A stretch of 5,670 bases of DNA from Paludibacteraceae bacterium (GTDB taxonomy: Bacteria > Bacteroidota > Bacteroidia > Bacteroidales > Paludibacteraceae), in the NCBI GenBank assembly GCA_017648235.1, contig JAGCIZ010000130.1, positions 1-5,670 on the forward strand, in the 5' to 3' direction. The notes under the pieces were generated by a model. That model was not told the DNA's origin. It was given only the letters and a program-made list of their open reading frames with translations, and ran no database searches. Below, piece by piece: positions 1 to 5,670 of this stretch. Position 1 is the stretch's first letter, and each line of letters opens with the position of its first letter. Position numbers and translations under genes: made by a program.

Positions 1-24
1 AATAAGAAAAACACACCAAACACC

Positions 25-69
25 AACAAACCGACTTGTTTCTTCCTTAGAGATAGGTCGGTTTGTTTT
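25..69 (+). terminator. Intrinsic terminator of a gene left of the window
   Basis: The arm at 25-43 pairs with 49-67 over 19 base pairs, three of them G-U, around the 5-nt loop TCCTT. The outer 11 pairs (25-35 with 57-67) are perfect. Read as RNA, the GC-containing core is followed by UUUGUUUU at 62-69, and the matching A-rich stretch lies on the 5' side, as in a classic Rho-independent terminator for + strand transcription. The reverse direction has a poorer T-run, so termination is probably one-way. The gene it serves is outside the window. The inverted repeat could instead be an operator, because its right arm holds the -33 box of the next promoter. Confidence 0.75.
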
Positions 70-92
70 ATGATATAATTTTCGTACTTTTG
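62..92 (+). promoter_or_regulatory. Bacteroidota-type sigma-ABfr promoter for the small ORF and M23 lipoprotein
   Basis: TTTG at 62-65 and TACTTTTG at 85-92 match the Bacteroidota -33 (TTTG) and -7 (TAnnTTTG) consensus exactly, with a 19-bp spacer. Transcription would start near 97-100, about 20 nt before the ATG at 118 and about 180 nt before the lipoprotein start at 279. The -33 box lies inside the right arm of the hairpin terminator that closes the previous transcription unit. No better promoter is visible between 100 and 279, so this site probably drives both ORFs. Confidence 0.7.
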
Positions 93-117
93 TAAAAATT
101 ATAAACTCTCATAAAAT

Positions 118-222
118 ATGAAAAAAATAGTTGCTTTTGCTTTGTTTATTTCGGTAAACTTATCACTGTTTGCAAACCCAAATGGGAATTGCACAAAAGA
201 GAAAGTGATTGTAAAACAATAA
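118..222 (+). CDS. Small putative secreted peptide, 34 aa, unknown function
   Basis: This short ORF begins MKKIVAFALFISVNLSLFA and continues for 15 residues (about 20-34) to a TAA stop. The first 19 residues look like a Sec signal peptide: two lysines, a hydrophobic core, and a small residue at a possible cleavage site after SLFA. Cleavage would release a roughly 15-residue, lysine-containing peptide with one cysteine (residue 25). The ATG sits about 20 nt downstream of a good promoter and follows an A/T-rich leader normal for Bacteroidota. I do not recognise a family. It may be a real micro-protein, a leader ORF affecting the downstream lipoprotein gene, or the remnant of a longer secreted protein. 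It lies 56 nt upstream of the M23 start in another reading frame. Confidence 0.45.
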   Translation: MKKIVAFALFISVNLSLFANPNGNCTKEKVIVKQ

Positions 223-228
223 CATAAA

Positions 229-260
229 GGATGAGGAGTCGAGCGATCGATTCCTCATTT
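229..260 (+). promoter_or_regulatory. GNRA-capped RNA hairpin in the leader of the M23 gene
   Basis: Bases 231-242 pair with 247-258 over 12 base pairs, including one G-U, around the tetraloop GCGA, which fits the stable GNRA class. G229 and G230 can add G-U pairs with T260 and T259. The hairpin starts 7 nt after the stop codon of the small ORF and ends about 20 nt before the lipoprotein ATG. The nearest run of Ts (273-278) is about 14 nt beyond the stem, so this is not a canonical terminator. It may act as an attenuator, an mRNA-stabilising 5' structure or a processing site. Which of these applies is inference. Confidence 0.45.
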
Positions 261-278
261 GATATAAAAATCTTTTTT

Positions 279-1508
279 ATGAAAAAACAAAGAATTTTGA
301 AATTTCCGGTACTATTAATCGTAGCAAGCGTTTTATTTCTTTTTTCTGCTTGTAAAAACAAAAAAAACGGTGAGCAAGAGACACAAAAGGAAGAACCTGC
401 TGATATTGAAATCGTCTACGAATATGGCATTCCAGTAGATTCATTCAATACGGAGGAAGGCGTTGTTGGCAAAGGAGAAACACTGTCCACTATTTTTGGA
501 AAATTAGGTTGCAAAGGAGAAATCATTCATCAACTCAACGACTTTTCGACAGAAATATTCGATGTAAGACGCATTAAGTTGGGCGATAAATATACTGCGT
601 ATTACACTAAAGACTCAGTTCCTCAACTCACATATTTGGTTTACCATCAATCGGTAGTGGATCATACGGTTTTTCATATTTGCGATAGCTTGTGTGCTAA
701 TAACTACAAAAAACCTGTTCGCCATGAGCAAAAAGTATCAAGTGCAACAATTACAACTTCGCTTTGGGACGCGATAATTACAAACAATTTACACCGACAA
801 CTTGCTCTTGAACTTTCGGATATTTATGCATGGAGCATCGACTTTTTTGGACTTCAAAAAAACGATTCTTTCTCTGTTTTTTATGATGAACTATATGTAG
901 ATAGTTTGTCTATTGGTATTGGGAAAATACATGCCGCAAAATTCACTCACAAAGGGAAACCTTTCTTGGCTTTCTACTTCAAAAACGATAGCGTAAATGG
1001 TTTTTGGGACGAAGAAGGTAACAGTCTCCGAAAAGCCTTTTTGAAAGCTCCGCTAAAATTTTCTCGCATATCGTCGGGATTTACCTATGCACGTAAACAT
1101 CCAATTTACAAAACCGTTCGACCTCATACGGGAGTTGATTATGCCGCACCAACAGGAACTCCTGTAATGAGCATTGGCGATGGTGTTGTGGTGCAAAAAG
1201 GTTACAAAGGTGGTGGTGGTCATACGGTAAAAATTCGCCACAACAGTATTTATTCTACAGCCTATTTACATCTTTCACGTTATGCTAAGAATCTAAATGT
1301 AGGTTCGCATGTTTCGCAAGGCGAAGTAATTGGTTACGTAGGTAGCACTGGAGCTTCTACAGGTCCTCATCTTGACTTTCGTGTATGGAAAAATGGCTCA
1401 CCTATCAACCCTTTGACCATGGAGTCTCCTTCGGTCGAGCCAGTTCCGCAGAATGCTATGAGTGAGTTTGTGGTTTTGAGAGATTCATTACAGAGATTTT
1501 TAGAATAA
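279..1508 (+). CDS. M23-family peptidoglycan endopeptidase-like lipoprotein
   Basis: This 409-residue protein is predicted to cut peptidoglycan cross-links in the periplasm. The start at 279 is preferred because it gives a proper lipoprotein signal (MKKQ, hydrophobic residues 9-22, lipobox FSAC with Cys25). An in-frame ATG at 231 would add 16 residues in front of the signal, and it lies in a hairpin stem. The basic residues after Cys25 (KNKKN) do not resemble the acidic surface-export signal of Bacteroidota lipoproteins, so a periplasmic position is likelier. Residues about 62-115 (GKGETLSTIF and onward) resemble the LysM/OapA-like domain of MepM-type enzymes, and 155-255 a second N-terminal domain. 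The M23 domain spans about 265-380: HTGVD (His283, Asp287), LHLS (His331) and GPHLD (His364). The second His of the usual HxH zinc motif is Asp366. The gene stands alone between its own promoter and terminator. The family is secure; substrate and activity are inferred. Confidence 0.92.
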   Translation: MKKQRILKFPVLLIVASVLFLFSACKNKKNGEQETQKEEPADIEIVYEYGIPVDSFNTEEGVVGKGETLSTIFGKLGCKGEIIHQLNDFSTEIFDVRRIKLGDKYTAYYTKDSVPQLTYLVYHQSVVDHTVFHICDSLCANNYKKPVRHEQKVSSATITTSLWDAIITNNLHRQLALELSDIYAWSIDFFGLQKNDSFSVFYDELYVDSLSIGIGKIHAAKFTHKGKPFLAFYFKNDSVNGFWDEEGNSLRKAFLKAPLKFSRISSGFTYARKHPIYKTVRPHTGVDYAAPTGTPVMSIGDGVVVQKGYKGGGGHTVKIRHNSIYSTAYLHLSRYAKNLNVGSHVSQGEVIGYVGSTGASTGPHLDFRVWKNGSPINPLTMESPSVEPVPQNAMSEFVVLRDSLQRFLE

Positions 1509-1526
1509 AATATTCTTATCCTAAGG

Positions 1527-1560
1527 AGGGATACTTTGTAAAGTATCCCTGTTTTTATTT
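1527..1560 (+). terminator. Intrinsic terminator of the M23 lipoprotein gene
   Basis: Nineteen nt after the stop codon, AGGGATACTTT (1527-1537) is perfectly complementary to AAAGTATCCCT (1540-1550). The last pair next to the 2-nt gap probably opens to form the loop TGTA. The tail GTTTTTATTT follows at once. This is a textbook Rho-independent terminator, and the 5' side has no A-run, so it acts on the + strand only. It separates the lipoprotein unit from the rnf operon. Confidence 0.9.
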
Positions 1561-1675
1561 GATTTATTATAATACTTTATAAAATAAGTAGATTATATAT
1601 CTTTTTATTTTAAACGTTGCTTGCAAGTCTTTGGTTATTTTCTTTGATTTTAAATAAAAAACTGCTTCAAAAATG

Positions 1676-1715
1676 TTTGTTTCGTAATGAAAGAACGATT
1701 TAATTTGTATTTTTG
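1676..1715 (+). promoter_or_regulatory. Probable promoter of the rseC-rnf operon
   Basis: TATTTTTG at 1708-1715 fits the Bacteroidota -7 consensus TAnnTTTG exactly but lacks a TTTG at the right distance. In a second register, TTTG at 1676-1679 is followed after 20 bp by TTAATTTG at 1700-1707, a -7 box with one mismatch. Either register starts RNA at about 1712-1722 and leaves only 20-30 nt before the rseC ATG at 1745. The rest of the gap from 1561 is AT-rich spacer with no gene, RNA or repeat that I can support. A promoter is expected here because a strong terminator lies upstream and five packed genes lie downstream. Confidence 0.5.
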
Positions 1716-1744
1716 TTTTTTAAAAAAAGAATAAAGTGCCGCAG

Positions 1745-2158
1745 ATGGCGGATTTTGTGGAACATATGGGTGTGGTAGAGGATTGCAAGGGACAGATTGT
1801 TTTTGTGCGAATAGAACAACAAGCTGCTTGCGTTGGTTGTCATGCTCGGAGCGCATGTTCTGCTGCTGAAAAGGAAGACAAAATAGTAGAGGTTTTTTAT
1901 GCAAAAAATGATGTAAAAAAAGGAGATAGAGTTTTGCTTATAGGTCAATGTTCTTTGGGACTTTATGCTGTGTTGCTGGCTTATGTTTTGCCCTTCTTGT
2001 TGATTTTGTTTGCGCTTTTTTTGACAAGTATGTTTGTTGAGAATGAACTTGTTTCGGGAACAATATCGTTGTTAATAATCTTTCCTTACTATGTTGTTTT
2101 GTCTATGTTCAAAGATCGTATGAAAAGGAAGTTTTCGTTTGAGATAACAAAATTATAA
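1745..2158 (+). CDS. rseC: RseC/SoxR-reducing-system-like membrane protein
   Basis: This 137-residue protein belongs to the RseC family. In E. coli, RseC acts with the Rsx (Rnf-like) complex that keeps SoxR reduced and also affects sigma-E control. Residues 8-27 have the family start (GVVEDCKG, then VRIEQQAAC), followed by the cysteine motif C-x2-C-x5-C at Cys29, Cys32 and Cys38. Two transmembrane segments lie at about 72-95 and 103-121, and a basic tail ends the protein. An in-frame GTG at 1736 would add three residues. The ATG at 1745 is preferred because it gives the usual spacing from Met to the conserved His-x-Gly (His7). The gene heads the rnf operon and ends 2 nt before rnfB. Its role in Bacteroidota is not settled; a redox-sensing, metal-binding or assembly role for the Rnf complex is inference. 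Confidence 0.88.
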   Translation: MADFVEHMGVVEDCKGQIVFVRIEQQAACVGCHARSACSAAEKEDKIVEVFYAKNDVKKGDRVLLIGQCSLGLYAVLLAYVLPFLLILFALFLTSMFVENELVSGTISLLIIFPYYVVLSMFKDRMKRKFSFEITKL

Positions 2159-2160
2159 TC

Positions 2161-3024
2161 ATGAATATAATAGTAATATCAATTTTGATTTTGGCAGCAA
2201 TTGGCATCGTATCAGCAGCGGTGCTTTACTTTGCTTCGCAGAAATTCAAGGTAGAGGAGGACCCTCGTATTGATGAGGTAGAGGCCGTGTTGCCTGGTGC
2301 CAATTGTGGAGGATGTGGATTCCCTGGTTGTAGAGGTTTTGCTGATGCTTGTGTAAAAGCCGATACACTTGAAGGAAAACTTTGTCCAGTGGGAGGGTCA
2401 GCAGTTATGGAGAAAATTGCAACAATTTTGGGAGTGGAGAGTTTCGCCGAAGAACCAAAAGTTGCTGTTGTGCGATGCGGAGGCTCTTGTCAGAATCGTT
2501 CAAAAACGAACAATTATGATGGCGCAAAAAGTTGCGTGATAGCTTCGTCGCTATATGCTGGAGAAACAAATTGTTCTTATGGCTGTTTAGGATTAGGCGA
2601 TTGTGCTACTGCTTGTGCTTTTGGTGCTTTGCAAGTCAATCCTCAAACTTTATTGCCTGAGGTAGACGAAGAAAAGTGTACTGCTTGTGGAGCTTGTGTA
2701 AAGGCTTGTCCTAAAAATGTGATAGAACTTCGCAAAAAAGGAATAAAATCGCGTAGAGTTTTTGTAAATTGTATCAATAAGGATAAAGGTGGCATAACGC
2801 GTAAAGCTTGTTCGGTTGGGTGTATTGGTTGTACCAAATGTCAAAAAGTTTGTGCTTTTGATGCAATAAGTATTGAAAATAACGTAGCTTATATCGATTA
2901 TACAAAATGTCGTTTGTGTAGGAAATGTGTAGATGTATGTTCTACCAATGCAATTGTTGCTTTGAATTTTCCGATTAGAAAAGTGGTTCAAGAAACGACA
3001 AATGTTGAAATTTTAAACTCCTAA
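2161..3024 (+). CDS. rnfB: Rnf complex subunit RnfB, multi-cluster iron-sulfur protein
   Basis: RnfB takes electrons from reduced ferredoxin and passes them through iron-sulfur clusters within the membrane-bound Rnf complex (ferredoxin:NAD+ oxidoreductase). The 287-residue protein starts with one transmembrane helix (about 3-25). The RnfB-type Fe-S domain follows, with Cys49, Cys52, Cys57 and Cys75 in the context ANCGGCGFPGC. Four ferredoxin-type cluster motifs come next: Cys138/142/148/152, Cys173/176/179/183, Cys217/221/224/227/231 (five cysteines) and Cys250/253/256/260. They are arranged as two dicluster ferredoxin-like domains. Extra cysteines occur at 64, 106, 110, 125 and 204. This is the long form seen in anaerobes, against roughly 190 residues and two ferredoxin clusters in E. 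coli RsxB. The start is 2 nt after rseC, and the next gene, rnfC, begins 10 nt after the stop. Confidence 0.97.
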   Translation: MNIIVISILILAAIGIVSAAVLYFASQKFKVEEDPRIDEVEAVLPGANCGGCGFPGCRGFADACVKADTLEGKLCPVGGSAVMEKIATILGVESFAEEPKVAVVRCGGSCQNRSKTNNYDGAKSCVIASSLYAGETNCSYGCLGLGDCATACAFGALQVNPQTLLPEVDEEKCTACGACVKACPKNVIELRKKGIKSRRVFVNCINKDKGGITRKACSVGCIGCTKCQKVCAFDAISIENNVAYIDYTKCRLCRKCVDVCSTNAIVALNFPIRKVVQETTNVEILNS

Positions 3025-3034
3025 TTAGTAGTAT

Positions 3035-4372
3035 ATGAAAACATTCAAAATAGGGGGAATTCATCCTGAAGAGAATAAACTTTCGGCGAGTGTGGCTATT
3101 GAAACTTTGAGTAAATTGCCAAACCGAGTTGTTATTCCGCTTTCGCAACATATAGGTGCACCTGCAATCCCTGTTGTAGAAAAGGGAGATAAGGTAAAAG
3201 TTGGAACTCTTATCGCAAGAACATCAGGCTTTGTTTCTGCTAATATCCATTCTTCGGTTTCAGGAACAATTGTTAAAATTGATGATTTTGCTGATGCTTT
3301 TGGAATAAAAAAACAATCGATAGAGATAGAAGTTGAAGGCGATGAATGGGAGGAATCAATTGATAAAAATGCGAAGATTGACCGAACATTTAATCTCTCA
3401 AGCGAAAAGATTATAGAAAAAATCACCGAAGCAGGAATTGTTGGCCTAGGAGGTGCAACGTTCCCAACTCAAGTAAAACTTACTCCACCCGCTGGCAAGA
3501 AGGCTGATACGCTAATAATAAACGCAGTTGAGTGTGAACCTTATCTTACAAGCGACCATCGTTTGATGCTAGAAAAAGGCAAAGAGATTTTAATTGGTAT
3601 TCAGTTGTTGATGAAAGCTACCAAAGTCAATAGAGTGATTATTGGAATAGAAAGCAACAAGCCAGATGCAATTGAACTTATGACTACCTTGTCATCTAGA
3701 ACAATGGGTGTTGAGGTTTGTCCTTTAGAATTGAAATATCCCCAAGGTAGCGAGAAACAACTCATTGTGGCAACAACTGGACGCGAATTAGCTTCTGGGC
3801 TTTTGCCTATCGATGTCGGAGTTATTGTACAAAATGTGGGTACTGCGTATGCCGTTTTTGAGGCTATTGTAAAGAATAAGCCGCTTATCGAACGAGTTGT
3901 AACAGTGACAGGAAAGTCGTTGAAACAACCGAAAAACTTGCTTGTAAGAGTAGGAACTCCTATTCAGTTTGTTATTGATTCGGTAGGAGGATTGCCGGCA
4001 GATACAGGAAAGGTGATAGCAGGTGGCCCTATGATGGGGAAAGCAGTTTCAAATCTCAATGCTTCGGTTACAAAAGGAACTTCGGGCATCTTGGTTATGA
4101 GTAACAAAGAATCAAAACGTGAAGAAATGGAAAATTGTATCCGTTGTGGAAAATGCGTTGAGGTTTGTTGTATGGGTTTGCAACCGTATTTGATGATGAA
4201 GTTGGCGGAAAAATCAATGTGGAAGGAGGCTGAGGAAGAAGCTATTTACGATTGTTTGGAATGTGGTTCTTGTAGTTATATTTGTCCTTCTCATCGTCCG
4301 TTGTTGGATTATGTGCGTTACGGGAAATCCAAGGTAATGCAGATTCGTCGAGAAAGAAGTGCTAAAAAGTAA
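3035..4372 (+). CDS. rnfC: Rnf complex subunit RnfC, NADH/FMN-binding module
   Basis: RnfC is the peripheral subunit where NAD+/NADH meets the Rnf complex. The 445-residue length is normal for the shorter family members, which lack the long repetitive C-terminal tail of E. coli RsxC. The N-terminal RnfC domain opens with GGIHP (residues 7-11) and a barrel-sandwich region to about 100. The nucleotide/FMN-binding fold has GLGGATFPT (137-145), NAVECEPYLTSDHR (163-176) and YPQGSEKQLI (235-244). A soluble-ligand-binding (SLBB) type segment lies at about 285-335 and ends in AGGPMMG. Two 4Fe-4S motifs follow: Cys368/371/374/378 and Cys407/410/413/417. The first cluster is followed by Cys379 where proline is usual. 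Its stop lies 19 nt before the rnfD ATG, with an A-rich stretch between. Confidence 0.97.
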   Translation: MKTFKIGGIHPEENKLSASVAIETLSKLPNRVVIPLSQHIGAPAIPVVEKGDKVKVGTLIARTSGFVSANIHSSVSGTIVKIDDFADAFGIKKQSIEIEVEGDEWEESIDKNAKIDRTFNLSSEKIIEKITEAGIVGLGGATFPTQVKLTPPAGKKADTLIINAVECEPYLTSDHRLMLEKGKEILIGIQLLMKATKVNRVIIGIESNKPDAIELMTTLSSRTMGVEVCPLELKYPQGSEKQLIVATTGRELASGLLPIDVGVIVQNVGTAYAVFEAIVKNKPLIERVVTVTGKSLKQPKNLLVRVGTPIQFVIDSVGGLPADTGKVIAGGPMMGKAVSNLNASVTKGTSGILVMSNKESKREEMENCIRCGKCVEVCCMGLQPYLMMKLAEKSMWKEAEEEAIYDCLECGSCSYICPSHRPLLDYVRYGKSKVMQIRRERSAKK

Positions 4373-4391
4373 TTTAGAAAAAAAAGAAAAT

Positions 4392-5378
4392 ATGAATAAT
4401 ATACTTACAGTTTCTCCGTCGCCCCATATTCATAGTGGCGATTCTGTGAAGAAAAATATGCGTGATGTTGTTATTGCGCTTTTGCCTGCTTATGCGGTGG
4501 CATTGTATTCGTTTGGATTGGGCGCACTTATTGTGAGTCTTACGGCAGTGTTTTCGTGTTTGCTTTTCGAGTTTTTGATTCAAAAGTATTTGATAAAGGG
4601 GAAATTTACTCTCAATAATTATTCTGCACTTTTGACGGGACTGCTTTTGTCTTTCAACTTGCCTTCTAATCTGCCTTGGTGGATAGTTGTAATAGGCTCG
4701 GCAGTGGCTATAGGTATTGGTAAAATGAGTTTTGGAGGATTGGGAAACAATCCTTTTAATCCTGCATTGGTGGGTCGTGTGTTTTTGCTTTTTTCCTTTC
4801 CTGTACAAATGACAACTTGGCCTCGTCCATTGGGATGGGCTTCGTCATATCTCGATGCGGAAACTATGGCAACTCCCTTAGCTTTGGTAAAAAATGCTAT
4901 TTATGGTTCGTCAGACTATTTGGATCAAGTTCCCAATGTATTGAGTTTACTAACGTTTAATACTGCAGGGTCAATGGGAGAAATTTCGTCCATTGCATTA
5001 ATTTTAGGAGGAGTTTATTTGCTTGTTCGTAAAGTAATTACTTGGCATATTCCAGTCAGTGTACTGCTTTCGGCAGGTGTTTTCGCATTGGTGATGCAAT
5101 TGGTGGATTCTTCGGTTTATCCTCCTTTCTACGTTCATCTACTTTCGGGAGGAATGATGCTTGGATCTATTTTTATGGCAACTGATTATGTCACTTCGCC
5201 GATGTCACATCGTGGAATGTTGATTTATGGGGTATTTATTGGTGTGCTCACGATGATTATCCGATTTTGGGGAGCATATCCGGAGGGAATGTCTTTCGCA
5301 ATCCTGATAATGAATGCATTTACTCCGATAATCAACAAATATGTAAAACCAAAACGATTTGGGAGGGTAAAGAAATGA
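4392..5378 (+). CDS. rnfD: Rnf complex subunit RnfD, membrane flavoprotein
   Basis: RnfD is an integral membrane subunit, related to NqrB, that carries covalently bound FMN and takes part in ion translocation. The 328-residue product starts MNNILTVSPSPHIHSGDSV, the standard RnfD N-terminus, which supports the ATG at 4392. A GTG at 4359 would overlap rnfC and add 11 atypical residues. About eight to ten hydrophobic helices run from residue 24 to 316. Conserved blocks include GGLGNNPFNPALVGR (115-129) and ATDYVTSPMSHRG (263-275). The likely FMN attachment site is Thr161 in DAETMAT (155-161), which fits the ApbE target pattern Dxx(S/T)gAT except for Met in place of Gly. The stop overlaps the rnfG start in ATGA, implying translational coupling. 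Confidence 0.96.
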   Translation: MNNILTVSPSPHIHSGDSVKKNMRDVVIALLPAYAVALYSFGLGALIVSLTAVFSCLLFEFLIQKYLIKGKFTLNNYSALLTGLLLSFNLPSNLPWWIVVIGSAVAIGIGKMSFGGLGNNPFNPALVGRVFLLFSFPVQMTTWPRPLGWASSYLDAETMATPLALVKNAIYGSSDYLDQVPNVLSLLTFNTAGSMGEISSIALILGGVYLLVRKVITWHIPVSVLLSAGVFALVMQLVDSSVYPPFYVHLLSGGMMLGSIFMATDYVTSPMSHRGMLIYGVFIGVLTMIIRFWGAYPEGMSFAILIMNAFTPIINKYVKPKRFGRVKK

Positions 5379-5670
5379 AAAAGTTAGAATCGAGTTTTGT
5401 AAATATGGCATTGGTGCTGACTGCAATTTGTGTGTTGGCGGCTTTGCTTTTGTCTGCGTTTTTTTCGTTGACGGAAGAAGTGATAAGCCAAGCAACTCAA
5501 GAAAAACAAACTGCGGCAATCTCAGAAGTTTTGCCGATGGAAAATTTGCAATTTGAACCAGAGGTAATTCTTTTTGAAGAAGAAGAGTGGACTGTTTATA
5601 ATGCATATGATGAAGAAAATTATGTTGGAACTGCAGTTGAAAGTTATTCAAATAATGGTTTCAATGGATT
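5375..5670 (+). CDS. rnfG: Rnf complex subunit RnfG, N-terminal part, cut by the window edge
   Basis: Only the first 98 codons plus two bases are present; the reading frame is open to the edge. The ATG at 5375 overlaps the rnfD stop by 4 nt. The protein starts MKKLESSFVNMALVLTAIC, with one membrane anchor at about 10-31, followed by a charged extracytoplasmic segment (TEEVISQATQEKQ, then SEVLP at about residues 51-55). This matches RnfG, the NqrC-related subunit anchored by one N-terminal helix with an FMN-binding domain outside the cytoplasm. The domain's flavin-attachment motif (S/T-G-A-T) would lie past the edge, so flavinylation cannot be checked here. The assignment rests on the anchor, the SEVLP-like segment and, mainly, operon position. 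rnfE and rnfA should follow. Confidence 0.88.
   Translation, partial: MKKLESSFVNMALVLTAICVLAALLLSAFFSLTEEVISQATQEKQTAAISEVLPMENLQFEPEVILFEEEEWTVYNAYDEENYVGTAVESYSNNGFNG

Noticed and set aside
168..177. Perfect 10-bp palindrome GTTTGCAAAC inside the small ORF
   Set aside because: It is short and single-copy in the window and is not placed at a promoter. A 10-bp palindrome is expected by chance in a few kilobases.
231..278. In-frame upstream ATG at 231 extending the M23 protein by 16 residues
   Set aside because: The extension would place MRSRAIDSSF and onward ahead of a clear lipoprotein signal peptide, and the codon lies inside the hairpin stem. The ATG at 279 explains the signal and lipobox.
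1561..1675. Possible extra promoter, small RNA or tRNA in the gap before rseC
   Set aside because: Several TTTG tetramers occur, but none is paired with TAnnTTTG at 17-23 bp before 1676. No cloverleaf or stable hairpin is visible in this AT-rich stretch.
1650..1948. Overlapping - strand ORFs of 82 and 84 codons covering the rseC start
   Set aside because: They are low-complexity, Phe/Lys/Asn-rich products from AT-rich spacer plus the antisense of rseC. Two overlapping frames with no motif are best explained by base composition.
4374..4808. 144-codon ORF on the - strand opposite rnfD
   Set aside because: It is fully antisense to a well-conserved gene, and its product is rich in Arg, Lys, His, Gln and Thr with no recognisable domain. 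It is a shadow frame.
5205..5651. 148-codon ORF on the - strand across the rnfD-rnfG junction
   Set aside because: It is antisense to two coding regions, shows no family motif, and no Bacteroidota promoter is evident for it. It is a chance open frame.

Overview
The window reads as an AT-rich chromosomal piece from a member of the Bacteroidota, most likely Bacteroidales. Three things point there. The promoter-like sites follow the Bacteroidota pattern (TTTG at -33, TAnnTTTG at -7). Start codons follow A-rich leaders rather than Shine-Dalgarno sites. The rseC-rnfB-rnfC-rnfD-rnfG order, with a long multi-cluster RnfB, is typical of that group. Genus or species cannot be named from this sequence. 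All supported genes are on the + strand.

Left part (1-1560): a strong hairpin terminator belonging to an unseen upstream gene overlaps a near-ideal Bacteroidota promoter. The promoter is followed by a 34-codon ORF that looks like a small secreted peptide (118-222), a GNRA-capped hairpin (about 230-259), and a 409-residue lipoprotein of the M23 peptidase family (279-1508). The lipoprotein gene ends in a clear intrinsic terminator (1527-1560), so this is a closed transcription unit.

Middle gap (1561-1744): a very AT-rich spacer with no gene. A probable promoter lies at its right end.

Right part (1745-5670): the first five genes of an Rnf operon, packed with gaps of 2, 10 and 19 nt and then a 4-nt ATGA overlap: rseC, rnfB, rnfC, rnfD and the N-terminal 98 codons of rnfG, cut by the window edge. 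Rnf is a membrane complex that moves electrons between reduced ferredoxin and NAD+ and couples this to H+ or Na+ transport. RnfC is the NADH/FMN module, RnfB the iron-sulfur module that meets ferredoxin, and RnfD and RnfG carry covalently bound FMN. RseC is a small membrane thiol protein usually linked to this complex. The remaining subunits, rnfE and rnfA, are expected just past the right edge.

I do not see a previously undescribed system here. The operon is well known. The least explained part is the leader region 25-281, with its overlapping terminator and promoter, small secreted ORF, and structured segment before the lipoprotein gene.
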